Origin: Bacillus sp. AFS055030
GTDB taxonomy: Bacteria; Bacillota; Bacilli; Bacillales; Bacillaceae_G
Direction of reading: 5' to 3'
Assembly (NCBI RefSeq): GCF_002574545.1
Contig: NZ_NUGT01000079.1
Coordinates: forward strand, 110,395 to 174,394
Length of the DNA stretch: 64,000 nucleotides
Position 1 is the stretch's first letter, and every line of letters begins with the position of its first letter. The translations under genes and the position numbers were made by a program. Below, piece after piece: positions 55,590 to 63,952 of the stretch. Under the pieces are notes generated by a model that was given only the letters and a program-made list of their open reading frames with translations, had not been told where the DNA came from and made no database searches.

Positions 55590-56738
55590 ATGAAACATTC
55601 ATACTTAACTAGAGAACATGAAATCTTCCGCACGGCTCTTAGAAAGTTTTTACAAAAAGAAGCTGTACCATTTTATGAAGAGTGGGAACAAAATAAAATG
55701 ATCCCTAGGGAATTCTGGGATAAATTAGGTAATGAAGGATTTTTGTGTCCTTATGTTGACGAAAAATATGGTGGATTAGGTGTAGATTTTGGCTATTCGG
55801 TCATTATTATAGAGGAGCTTGAGAAAGTTGGTTCAAGTTTAGTTGGCGTAGCATTACACAATGATATTGTAGTTCCTTATTTGACTGCTTATGCAAATGA
55901 AGAGCAGAAAATGGAATGGTTGCCTAAATGTATTTCAGGTGAATATATTAGTGCAGTTGCTATGACTGAACCAGGTGCTGGATCAGATTTAGCAAATATT
56001 AAAACAACTGCGGTTAAAGATGGAGATTACTACATCGTTAATGGTGAGAAAACGTTTATTACGAATGGTATTCATTCAGACTTAATCATCATTGCAGTTA
56101 AAACTGATACAACAATTCGACCTGCTCATAAAGGAATAAGCCTACTTGTTGTCGAAAAAGATACAGTTGGGTTTTCTAGAGGAAAGAAATTGAATAAAGT
56201 AGGACTTCATAGCCAAGATACGGCTGAATTAATTTTCCAAGATGCTAAAGTACCTGTAAAGAATTTATTAGGTGAAGAAGGAAAAGGCTTCTATTACTTA
56301 ATGGAAAAATTACAGCAAGAAAGATTAGTAGTTGCCCTAGAAGCATTAGTTTCAGCTGAAGAAATGCTGAAAGTGACTACTGAGTATGTGAAAAATAGAA
56401 AAGCATTCGGAAAATCAATAGCAGGCTTCCAAAACACTCAATTTAAACTTGTAGAATTAGCTACTGAAATCGAAATTGGCCGTACTTTCATTGAGGATTT
56501 AATTTATAAGCATATGGAAGGCGAAAATGTTGTTAAGCAAGTATCGATGGCAAAATGGTGGATTACAGATTTAGGTAAAAAAGTAGCCTCAGAGTGTCTT
56601 CAATTGCATGGTGGATATGGATATATGGAAGAATACGAGATTGCTAGACGTTTCAGAGATATTCAAATCATGTCAATTTACGCAGGTACAAATGAAATCA
56701 TGAAGACAATTATTGCAAAACAAATGGGATTAAATTAA
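55590..56738 (+). CDS. Acyl-CoA dehydrogenase
   Basis: FAD enzyme of 382 residues that introduces the 2,3 double bond into an acyl-CoA. Seen: VAMTEPGAGSDLANIKTTA (FAD/substrate site), the KAFGKSIAGFQNTQFKL helix, CLQLHGGYGYMEEYEIARRFRD, and the catalytic-base glutamate in YAGTNEIMKTIIAKQ. ATG 55590 follows GGGGGG; the ATT-containing frame from 55563 is less likely. It begins a three-gene cluster with a thiolase and an HSD10-like dehydrogenase, but no enoyl-CoA hydratase is present. Confidence 0.88.
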   Translation: MKHSYLTREHEIFRTALRKFLQKEAVPFYEEWEQNKMIPREFWDKLGNEGFLCPYVDEKYGGLGVDFGYSVIIIEELEKVGSSLVGVALHNDIVVPYLTAYANEEQKMEWLPKCISGEYISAVAMTEPGAGSDLANIKTTAVKDGDYYIVNGEKTFITNGIHSDLIIIAVKTDTTIRPAHKGISLLVVEKDTVGFSRGKKLNKVGLHSQDTAELIFQDAKVPVKNLLGEEGKGFYYLMEKLQQERLVVALEALVSAEEMLKVTTEYVKNRKAFGKSIAGFQNTQFKLVELATEIEIGRTFIEDLIYKHMEGENVVKQVSMAKWWITDLGKKVASECLQLHGGYGYMEEYEIARRFRDIQIMSIYAGTNEIMKTIIAKQMGLN

Positions 56739-56769
56739 TCTAAGATTTTAAAATTGGAGGATCAAGTTT

Positions 56770-57921
56770 ATGAGAGAAGTAGTTATTGTTGATGCTTTAA
56801 GAACACCTATCGGTAAAAGAGGCGGCAGCTTTAGCGAAACAAGACCTGATGACTTAGCTGCAATTGTACTAAAGGAATTAGTAAGTCGAAATGAATTTGA
56901 TCCAAAAGAAATAGATGATGTGATTATGGGCTGTGTTACTCAAATTGGTGAACAGGCTGGTGATATTGGTAGAGTTGCCGCTTTATTAGCAGGTCTACCA
57001 ATAGAAGTGCCTGGTGTTACAATTGACCGACAATGCGGATCAAGTCAACAATCTGTCCATTTTGCATCACAAGCCATTTTAAGTGGGGATATGGACATTG
57101 TCATTGCTGCTGGTGTTGAAAGTATGACACGTGTACCAATGTTCTCGAATTTAAAAGGATCAAAATGGAATGAAAAACTAACGAATATGTATGGTGATTT
57201 TAACCAAGGAATTTCAGCAGAACGCATAAATGAAAAGTGGAATATCAGTCGAAGCCAACAAGATGAATTTGCTTATAATAGCCATCAAAAAGCATTAAAA
57301 GCAATGAAACAAGGTTATTTTGAAGACGAAATTGTTGCAGTTTCTGTTACGAATCAAGACGGTGAACATGTTCAAGTTTCGAAAGATGAAGGACCGAGAG
57401 AAAACTCTTCGATTGAGAAATTATCCACTTTAAAACCAGCATTTACTGAAACTGGTTCAGTTACTGCTGGAAATGCCAGTCAAATTAGTGATGGTGCTGC
57501 AGGATTACTTTTAATGAGTAAAGAAAAAGCACATCAATTAGGTTTTAAACCAAAGTTTCGAATTATTGGGAGAACAGTAGTAGGATCTGACCCTCAATTA
57601 ATGTTAACAGGTCCAATTCAAGCAACTCAAAAAGTTCTACATAAATGTGGTTTAACAATCGATCAAATCGATTTGTTTGAAATAAATGAAGCATTTGCTA
57701 CTGTTCCTTTAGCATGGCAAAAAGAATTAAATGTACCATTTGAAAAGTTAAATATATTCGGTGGAGCGATCGCATTAGGTCACCCACTTGGTGCTAGTGG
57801 TGCAAGAGTTATGGTCACTTTATGCAATGCTTTAGAGAAAACAGGCGGACGTTTTGGATTACAAGCGATCTGCGAAGGCCATGGTATGGCAAATGCGACA
57901 ATTATTGAGAGATTAAATTAA
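56770..57921 (+). CDS. Thiolase (acetyl-CoA C-acyltransferase)
   Basis: Thiolase-superfamily enzyme of 383 residues. Seen: ALRTPIGKRGGSF, the nucleophile C89 in DRQCGSSQQSVH, the NEAFATVPLAWQ loop, the catalytic histidine in GHPLGASGAR, and a C-terminal CEGHGMANATI, where most relatives have C-x-G-G-G. It would cleave 3-ketoacyl-CoA to acetyl-CoA and a shorter acyl-CoA. It follows the acyl-CoA dehydrogenase by 31 bases with an AATTGGAGG RBS. Confidence 0.88.
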   Translation: MREVVIVDALRTPIGKRGGSFSETRPDDLAAIVLKELVSRNEFDPKEIDDVIMGCVTQIGEQAGDIGRVAALLAGLPIEVPGVTIDRQCGSSQQSVHFASQAILSGDMDIVIAAGVESMTRVPMFSNLKGSKWNEKLTNMYGDFNQGISAERINEKWNISRSQQDEFAYNSHQKALKAMKQGYFEDEIVAVSVTNQDGEHVQVSKDEGPRENSSIEKLSTLKPAFTETGSVTAGNASQISDGAAGLLLMSKEKAHQLGFKPKFRIIGRTVVGSDPQLMLTGPIQATQKVLHKCGLTIDQIDLFEINEAFATVPLAWQKELNVPFEKLNIFGGAIALGHPLGASGARVMVTLCNALEKTGGRFGLQAICEGHGMANATIIERLN

Positions 57922-57952
57922 TAACCAACAACAAACTGGGGGATTTAAAAAA

Positions 57953-58723
57953 ATGAATATTCGTGATAGTATAGCAATCGTTACAGGTGGAGCATCAGGT
58001 TTAGGTGCAGGTACAGTTAGAATGATTGTAGAAAATGGTGGGAAAGCTGCTATTTTCGATCTAAATGAAGAAAGAGCTGCAAGCTTGATTTCTGAATTAG
58101 GTGAAGAAAATGTTTGTTTTGAAAAAACAGATGTATCTTCAGAGGAGAGCGTAAAAAATTCAATTCGTAATGTTTTAACGAAATTCGGTTCATTCAATAC
58201 AGTGGTAAACTGTGCGGGGATCGTTTTAGCTGAAAAAGTAATTAAAAGAGATGGAATTCATTCATTAGAATCTTTCCAAAAAATCATTAATGTAAACTTA
58301 GTTGGTACGTTTAACGTTATTCGTTTAGCAGCCGAACAAATGATTAACAATGAACCAAATGAATTTGGTGAAAGAGGCGTTATTATTAACACCGCTTCTG
58401 TAGCAGCGTTTGATGGCCAAATGGGGCAAGCAGCTTACGGTGCATCCAAAAGTGCAGTAGCAGGAATGACATTACCAATTGCTAGGGATTTATCAAGATA
58501 CGGCATCAGAGTCATGAGTATTGCTCCTGGAATATTTGAAACGCCAATGTTTGATGTATTACCAGAAAAAGCTAGAGAATCATTAGGTAATATGGTACCA
58601 TTCCCATCACGTCTTGGTAAACCATCTGAATACGCACACTTAGCGAAAAGCATTGTTGAAAATCCAATGTTAAATGGTGAGGTCATCCGTTTAGACGGTG
58701 CAATTCGTATGCAACCAAAATAA
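57953..58723 (+). CDS. SDR-family 3-hydroxyacyl-CoA dehydrogenase (HSD10-like)
   Basis: Short-chain dehydrogenase of 256 residues. Seen: the NAD motif [11 protein letters not shown] (11-21), [10 protein letters not shown], the catalytic serine in [12 protein letters not shown], the Y-x3-K pair in [10 protein letters not shown], and the ending [13 protein letters not shown]. The overall sequence resembles HSD17B10/2-methyl-3-hydroxybutyryl-CoA dehydrogenases of fatty acid and isoleucine breakdown. It closes the cluster with the dehydrogenase and thiolase, and is followed by a terminator. Confidence 0.88.
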   Translation: MNIRDSIAIVTGGASGLGAGTVRMIVENGGKAAIFDLNEERAASLISELGEENVCFEKTDVSSEESVKNSIRNVLTKFGSFNTVVNCAGIVLAEKVIKRDGIHSLESFQKIINVNLVGTFNVIRLAAEQMINNEPNEFGERGVIINTASVAAFDGQMGQAAYGASKSAVAGMTLPIARDLSRYGIRVMSIAPGIFETPMFDVLPEKARESLGNMVPFPSRLGKPSEYAHLAKSIVENPMLNGEVIRLDGAIRMQPK

Positions 58724-58735
58724 AAGGTAGATGAA

Positions 58736-58771
58736 AGGCAGGAGGAGCGTAACTTATTCTCCTGCTTTTTA
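58736..58771 (+). terminator. Terminator of the acyl-CoA dehydrogenase/thiolase/SDR cluster
   Basis: Stem GGCAGGAG / CTCCTGCT-type (GCAGGAG with CTCCTGC) followed by five T residues. Confidence 0.8.
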
Positions 58772-58847
58772 GAATAAACTACTTAATTAAATCAATGCGA
58801 TTTTATGAAGTTATGATAGAAAAACGACTCATAAGAATCTTTTATCC

Positions 58848-59018
58848 TTACTTTTTATTATAAAAAAGGTCAGGTTTTCCACAATTTGGGCACTCATATA
58901 AATAATGTTCTTGAATTTCGTTACTAATATTTGAATTCTCGTCATTAATGGAAACGTCTGAATTACAATTTGGACAATTATTGCTATTTTTTGAGGATTT
59001 ATTTTTTAAATTCTCCAT
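58848..59018 (-). CDS. Small zinc-ribbon-like protein, 56 residues
   Basis: Starts MENLKNKSSKNSNN and carries two C-P-N-C knuckles (CPNCNSD and CPNCGKPDLFY) separated by about 27 residues, so it probably binds one zinc ion. Asparagine and serine are frequent in the linker. The ATG at 59018 has AAGGATG upstream; an ATG at 59042 would add eight residues. No function can be assigned; it is a single small gene on the minus strand. Confidence 0.6.
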   Translation of the reverse strand: MENLKNKSSKNSNNCPNCNSDVSINDENSNISNEIQEHYLYECPNCGKPDLFYNKK

Positions 59019-59169
59019 CTTCAATTCATCCTTTCTTTTCATTTCTCTAATAAATCTTTTATATTTTACCCATTAAATGATCGATTTTATTAAATAAATT
59101 AAATCTATTTTGGCAATACAGTATAATGTACTTTTAATATATTTTGGGTTCAAGAGAGGCGGTATTAAA

Positions 59170-59595
59170 ATGGAAACAACGAATAAGGTAACTGTAAAAG
59201 CGACGATTAACGCACCAATTGAAAAAGTATGGGAATTTTGGACAGAATCTGAACATATTAAAAAATGGAACTTTGCTTCAGATGATTGGCACACACCAAT
59301 TGCAGAAAATGACTTACGTGTAGGTGGGGAATTCCGTTCAAGAATGGAAGCAAAAGATGGTAGTTTTGGTTTCGACTTTGGCGGGATTTATGATGAAGTA
59401 AAAAAATATGAAGTTATAGCATATACACTAGGTGATGGTAGAAAGGTTAAGATAACATTTAGTGGAAATGAAAACGAAACAGAAGTAATTGAAACATTTG
59501 ACCCTGAAACAACTAATCCTGTTGAGCTTCAACAACAAGGATGGCAAGCAATTCTAGACAATTTTAAAAAATATACTGAACAAACAATTAAATAA
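59170..59595 (+). CDS. SRPBCC/AHSA1-family protein
   Basis: Protein of 141 residues with the START-like pattern ATINAPIEKVWEFWTESEHIKKWNFAS, a central RVGGEFRSRMEAKDGS, and the ending ELQQQGWQAILDNFKKYTE of AHSA1-like (YndB-type) proteins. These bind small hydrophobic ligands; the ligand is unknown. ATG 59170 follows GAGAGGCGG; the longer frame from 59110 is not supported by an RBS. Confidence 0.87.
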   Translation: METTNKVTVKATINAPIEKVWEFWTESEHIKKWNFASDDWHTPIAENDLRVGGEFRSRMEAKDGSFGFDFGGIYDEVKKYEVIAYTLGDGRKVKITFSGNENETEVIETFDPETTNPVELQQQGWQAILDNFKKYTEQTIK

Positions 59596-59650
59596 GTAGA
59601 TCTACAGATTTTAGTAATTGATAAAAGCACAAATAGGTATACAAATGCAT

Positions 59651-59677
59651 AAAAGGGCTACTTTTGTAGCCCTTTTA
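59651..59677. terminator. Bidirectional terminator between convergent genes
   Basis: Perfect stem AAAAGGGCTAC / GTAGCCCTTTT around TTTT. Confidence 0.93.
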
Positions 59678-59688
59678 ATTGTCTTAAT

Positions 59689-60531
59689 TTAGTTAATGCT
59701 TGAAAACAAAGGGTCGATATTCACTTTCCAAGGAGAGATAGGTGAAGTTCTAACCATAGTAAAAGAAAGTGTGGACCTTAACCGCCCTCTATTTTTTATA
59801 AAAAGATTAACCTCTACTGGGATTTTAGTTTCTAAAACAGATGGGTCTGAATCCATTGTTTTGGGCAAAGTCCACTGAATCGCTTCTATATTTTTTATTT
59901 TCTTAAGATTTTTTTTCATATTTTTATGATTACTTATGGCAATTTTTTTAACCAAGCCTTTATCTTGGTTTTTAATCGTAACGAAAAATACATTCAACAG
60001 TTGGGAAGGTGGTAAGTTATTCATATATTCATCAAGCTTACCAGCAGCTTTAAGGATCATCACATGATGTGATAAGTCTGCTTTACCTGTCCGATGTGTT
60101 GTACTTCCCATAAAATGAATGCAAAAATGTCCACAAAAACCATTTGGAAGTGAACCAGCTCCATGTGGCATTCCGTGCATGGAAGCAGGGATTAGGTTTT
60201 CATCAGCTAAAATTAATACAGCCCTTCTTCTCCAACTCCAGTTCCCATCGTATATCTCCTTCATGATTCTTGTATCTTCTCTTGTTAGTGGCTGAACATC
60301 TGCATGCCTACTCCCAGCTCTTCTTTGTACATTAAAGCTCTTACCAGTTTCCACATCGATTACAGTGAACAACGAGTATTTTGGGATTATTTTGTTAACA
60401 GCTTCCCAATCTTGAATTTCTATTTGAAAGCTAATCGGGGTTAGTACTGGCTCGTTTGACGAAGCGTAAGTAAAATCTGCAAAGCAAATAAATGATAGGG
60501 ACAGGCTGACTATAAAAAATAATTTTTTCAC
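59689..60531 (-). CDS. Secreted protein with an L,D-transpeptidase-like motif
   Basis: Exported protein of 280 residues; the first 23 residues form a signal peptide ending near YASS. Conserved-looking stretches are VIDVETGKSFNV (58-69), GSRHADVQPLT (73-83), ASMHGMPHG (116-124) and GHFCIHF (134-140) with STTH after it. The spacing of H119-G and C137 recalls the H-G...S-H-G-C-I-R motif of YkuD L,D-transpeptidases, so a divergent cell-wall enzyme is possible. The C-terminal 100 residues show nothing I recognise. The start is GTG with GGAGTTGAT 12 bases before it. Confidence 0.65.
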   Translation of the reverse strand: MKKLFFIVSLSLSFICFADFTYASSNEPVLTPISFQIEIQDWEAVNKIIPKYSLFTVIDVETGKSFNVQRRAGSRHADVQPLTREDTRIMKEIYDGNWSWRRRAVLILADENLIPASMHGMPHGAGSLPNGFCGHFCIHFMGSTTHRTGKADLSHHVMILKAAGKLDEYMNNLPPSQLLNVFFVTIKNQDKGLVKKIAISNHKNMKKNLKKIKNIEAIQWTLPKTMDSDPSVLETKIPVEVNLFIKNRGRLRSTLSFTMVRTSPISPWKVNIDPLFSSIN

Positions 60532-60849
60532 AGCTAAAAATCAACTCCGATGTTTAGTAATTAATAACATCTATTTTGTGTAATTTTTTAGAAAAAATAG
60601 CTAATAAAAATTTGGAAATATAAATGTTTTCGTTTTTTTAAAGGTTTTACTCATACTTCACTAGATACTTCTTAATAAATAATTTCTTTTTGAACTAACC
60701 GAATGCTTCCTGTAAAACTTGATCAACTTTATAGTTCTTTTTAGAATAAAATATCAGTTAAGGCGAATTATCAAACATAATTGAGCTAACAAATAAATAT
60801 GTTAAGGTAGGCATGGATTAAATGTAAAATTGATGTTCTCCAAGTAGAA

Positions 60850-60878
60850 TTGACAGACTAAGATGCATAACTTATCAT
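60850..60878 (+). promoter_or_regulatory. Promoter of the hydrolase-TetR operon
   Basis: Perfect -35 TTGACA (60850-60855), 17-base spacer, -10 TATCAT (60873-60878). The palindromic operator begins on the next base. Confidence 0.82.
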
Positions 60879-60895
60879 AAGTGAGTAACTCACTT
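60879..60895. promoter_or_regulatory. 17-bp palindromic operator, likely bound by the TetR protein
   Basis: AAGTGAGT-A-ACTCACTT is a perfect inverted repeat with a one-base centre, directly after the -10 element and 33 bases before the hydrolase start. The position over the transcription start and the downstream TetR gene make autoregulation likely. Confidence 0.78.
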
Positions 60896-60927
60896 AGTAA
60901 GAGATAGCAGAAAGGAAAAAACTCAAA

Positions 60928-61959
60928 ATGACAAAATCTAATATTTTATCCGATTTCCTTTTTCGTAAATTTATTCAAAGGAAAAATGAAAAAAGGTTAG
61001 AAATTAATACTGAATATATGATAAATGAAGAAAAGTATGTATCGATTGGGGGAATTGATCAATGGATAACGATTCGTGGGGAAGATAGAAGAAACCCTGT
61101 TCTTTTATTGATTCATGGTGGTCCTGCCTCAACTTATTCGATTTTTAGTTCTATAATACGTCCTTGGGAAAGGCATTTTACTATTGTTCAATGGGATCAG
61201 CGAGGTGCAGGAAAAACTTTTAAAAGAAATGGTAAAGAAGGCTGTGGTAAAATTACATTACAACAGTTGGCAGAAGATGGAATTGAATTAAGTCATCTTA
61301 TTTCGAATGAACTTGAGAAAGAAAAAATTATTTTGGTTGGAAGTTCTGTCGGTAGTCTTATCGCTACATTAATGATTAAGGAAAGACCAAATCTCTATTT
61401 TGCGTATGTAGGGACCGATCAAAATTGTTTGGATTATGAAAATATTGCATATCAATTGGGCATTGATGCTTTGTCTGATGCAAGAGATAAGAGGGGACTA
61501 AAGAAATTTAAAGAAATAGGGCCAGATCAAACAAAATGGACACAAAAAGATTATGACAAAAGAAATCAGCTATTAGTAAAATCTATAAAAAATGTTCCTA
61601 ATATGGTAATGGACCTTATTTTACCTGCAATGCTTTCATCACCACAACATAATATGAACGATTTATTCGATATTTTTAAAGGGATGAAATTTTCAGGGGA
61701 ACAATTGTTTAATGAACTAATGAATTTTGATTATGGGCGGTTAGGAACAGCATTTTCAATTCCTTTCTTTATTTTTCAAGGAGACAATGATATTATTACC
61801 CCTACTAAAAATGCAGAACGATTTTTGCAAGAAATCGAAGCACCTTTAAAAGAGTTTATTTATATAAATAACGCTGGACATTTAGCTTGCTTTGCTAGAC
61901 CTGAGCAGTTTTTAGAAGAATTGGTAAATAGAGTAAGACCTTTAGCAATTAATAATTAA
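60928..61959 (+). CDS. Alpha/beta hydrolase, proline-iminopeptidase-like
   Basis: Hydrolase of 343 residues. Seen: LLLIHGGPASTYS (oxyanion), FTIVQWDQRGAGKTFKRNG, the nucleophile elbow GSSVGS, the acid region FQGDNDIITPT, and the catalytic histidine in NNAGHLACFARPEQFL. The HGGP and D-Q-R-G-x-G motifs resemble proline iminopeptidases and related peptidase-like hydrolases, but the substrate is unknown. It is the first gene under the TetR-type promoter and lies 29 bases before the TetR gene. Confidence 0.85.
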   Translation: MTKSNILSDFLFRKFIQRKNEKRLEINTEYMINEEKYVSIGGIDQWITIRGEDRRNPVLLLIHGGPASTYSIFSSIIRPWERHFTIVQWDQRGAGKTFKRNGKEGCGKITLQQLAEDGIELSHLISNELEKEKIILVGSSVGSLIATLMIKERPNLYFAYVGTDQNCLDYENIAYQLGIDALSDARDKRGLKKFKEIGPDQTKWTQKDYDKRNQLLVKSIKNVPNMVMDLILPAMLSSPQHNMNDLFDIFKGMKFSGEQLFNELMNFDYGRLGTAFSIPFFIFQGDNDIITPTKNAERFLQEIEAPLKEFIYINNAGHLACFARPEQFLEELVNRVRPLAINN

Positions 61960-61988
61960 GTAGGAATTTATAAATTGGAGTGAGTAAG

Positions 61989-62567
61989 TTGTTACCAAAA
62001 GATGATAATCAACAAACTGATCGAAAGGTGCTAATAAAACAATCTGCATTGAAAATTTTTGCATTGAATGGTTATAAAAATACGAAAACAAGTGTAATTG
62101 CAAATGAAGCAAATGTTAGTGAAGGGTTAATTTTTCGCCATTTTCAATCAAAGGCAGAATTGTTTTTTCAAATTATTGAAAGCCTAATGATTGAGTCTCA
62201 AAGTGAGCTAAGTTCATTGCAGTTTTTCCAAGGAACACCTTACCAACTATTAAAATTATTAACTGAAAAAATGTTAGACGAAGATCATAAATATGCATTT
62301 ATGATTATCGAACAAGCGAGGAAAAATACTGAAGTACCAGAAAAAGTGACTGAATTATTATCAAAATATTCACCTGATTATTTAATTGATTTACTAATAC
62401 CAATTTTTATAAAAGGACAAGAAAATGGTGAATTAATAAATGAAGATCCACGCAAAATATTAGTATGGTATTTCAATGTGATAAATAGTTTAACCATTCA
62501 AGATCTTGTTGATAATAAATTTGGTTTACCTTCTTCTGATTTTTTGATGAAATTGTTAAAGGCTTAA
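61989..62567 (+). CDS. TetR-family transcriptional regulator
   Basis: Repressor of 192 residues. Seen: the N-terminal helix-turn-helix ALKIFALNGYKNTKTSVIANEANVSEGLIFRHFQSKAELFFQII, with a helical ligand-binding domain after it. The TTG at 61989 is eight bases after GGAG and is preferred over the GTG at 61980, which lies in the RBS. It follows the hydrolase gene in the same operon and probably binds the palindrome upstream, responding to a substrate or product of the hydrolase. Confidence 0.88.
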   Translation: MLPKDDNQQTDRKVLIKQSALKIFALNGYKNTKTSVIANEANVSEGLIFRHFQSKAELFFQIIESLMIESQSELSSLQFFQGTPYQLLKLLTEKMLDEDHKYAFMIIEQARKNTEVPEKVTELLSKYSPDYLIDLLIPIFIKGQENGELINEDPRKILVWYFNVINSLTIQDLVDNKFGLPSSDFLMKLLKA

Positions 62568-62608
62568 ATGGTAGTGATTGAAATAAAATTCTCAGTAATA
62601 AGAGTTCT

Positions 62609-62640
62609 TAAAGGATGTCTAATTAGACATCCTTTTTTTC
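62609..62640 (+). terminator. Terminator of the hydrolase-TetR operon
   Basis: Palindromic stem AAAGGATGTCTA / TAGACATCCTTT followed by a run of T residues. Confidence 0.92.
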
Positions 62641-62731
62641 GTCCAAAAATCATAATTTAACATTTCCGCAATGAATATTTAAGTAATTTATTCAAAAAAT
62701 ACTCTTATGCCGAACCTAGTAAGAGGAATCT

Positions 62732-63952
62732 ATGAAAAAAATATTTAAATTCATATTTAAAACTTTAGTACTTCTATTTTCACTCTTGGTCATATTATTT
62801 GCTTTAAATGAGATTGAAATGGAGAAAGCTCAAAAAGAGAATATTTTTGCCAAAAAGCCTATAACATATCCGATGGGATATAGTGATTTGTCGGTTTTTA
62901 TGAGTGGAGCTAAGTTAAATAATCAATTATTTCATGATATTAGAAATGCAAAAAAAGAAGTGCATATTTACTTTTTTTCAGTATCTAATGATCGTGTTTC
63001 ACATGAATTTTTAGATATTTTGAAAAAGAAAAGTGATGAAGGAATTCCAGTTTATTATGCAGTTGATCGTCTTGGTGGAATTTTATTAGAACGGAAAGAA
63101 AGAAAATCTTTAATTGATCATGGAGTACATTTTACCTATTTTAATAAACCGCAATTATCCTATTTTTTTGCATCAATAAATCACAGAAATCATCGTAGGA
63201 TGACGATTATTGATGGAGAAATTGGCTATATTGGTGGATTTAATATAGGTAAAAAGTATATTGATGAAAAAAAAGGATTAATACCGTGGGATGATGTTCA
63301 ACTTAGATTAGAAGGTAGCGGTGTAGAAGGCTTAGAAAAACAATTTGTACATGATTGGAGAAAAAATTCAGACCAAAAAATTACTCAAATGGAAATCAGT
63401 AAAAAAAAGGGGAGAAGCCAGCATCAATTTGTTTCTTATACTAAAATAGGGATTGAGCAAGAATATCGTAAATTGTTTAAACAAGCAAAACGCTCTATCA
63501 CAATTTATTCCCCTTACTTTATACCAAATAATAAAGTAATTTGGGATTCATTAGTAGATGCAGCTAATAGAGGAATTGAAGTAAAGATCCTCTATTCTCA
63601 TAAGTCAGACGCCCTTTTAGTAGAACAAGCAGCATTGCCATATATAAAGAAAGCTTGGAAAAATAACATGAAAGTTTATGGGTTTAAAAAAGGTATTTTC
63701 CACGGTAAAGTAATTAAAATTGATAATCAAGTACTAATGATTGGCACAACAAATTTTGATTCTAGGTCATTTCATTTAACGGATGAATTAAATTGTTATA
63801 TATATGATCAACAATTTATCAAACAAGTAGAACCAAAATTAGAGGATGCACTTAACTATTCTATTGAAATTACACCTACTTATATTAAAAATTTACCATT
63901 TAAAGAAAAAATAAAAGAAAAAATAGCGAAAGTATTTGAGTTTTATTTGTAG
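62732..63952 (+). CDS. Membrane-anchored phospholipase D/cardiolipin-synthase-like protein
   Basis: PLD-superfamily protein of 406 residues. One N-terminal membrane segment (FKTLVLLFSLLVILFAL) is followed by two PLD domains. The second HKD motif is canonical (H324-x-K326-x4-D331, then GTTNFDSRSF). In the first the lysine is replaced: H154-x-R156-x4-D161, then GGFNIG. Real cardiolipin synthases have lysine there. It could make cardiolipin or act on another phospholipid, with altered activity. The RBS AAGAGGAA precedes the ATG. Downstream bases to the window end hold no further gene. Confidence 0.82.
   Translation: MKKIFKFIFKTLVLLFSLLVILFALNEIEMEKAQKENIFAKKPITYPMGYSDLSVFMSGAKLNNQLFHDIRNAKKEVHIYFFSVSNDRVSHEFLDILKKKSDEGIPVYYAVDRLGGILLERKERKSLIDHGVHFTYFNKPQLSYFFASINHRNHRRMTIIDGEIGYIGGFNIGKKYIDEKKGLIPWDDVQLRLEGSGVEGLEKQFVHDWRKNSDQKITQMEISKKKGRSQHQFVSYTKIGIEQEYRKLFKQAKRSITIYSPYFIPNNKVIWDSLVDAANRGIEVKILYSHKSDALLVEQAALPYIKKAWKNNMKVYGFKKGIFHGKVIKIDNQVLMIGTTNFDSRSFHLTDELNCYIYDQQFIKQVEPKLEDALNYSIEITPTYIKNLPFKEKIKEKIAKVFEFYL

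Larger units (their letters stand above)
60532..60927. other. Divergent regulatory region
   Basis: About 396 AT-rich bases between the secreted-protein and hydrolase genes. The right part holds the promoter at 60850-60878 and operator at 60879-60895 described separately; the left 300 bases hold nothing I recognise. Confidence 0.6.
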
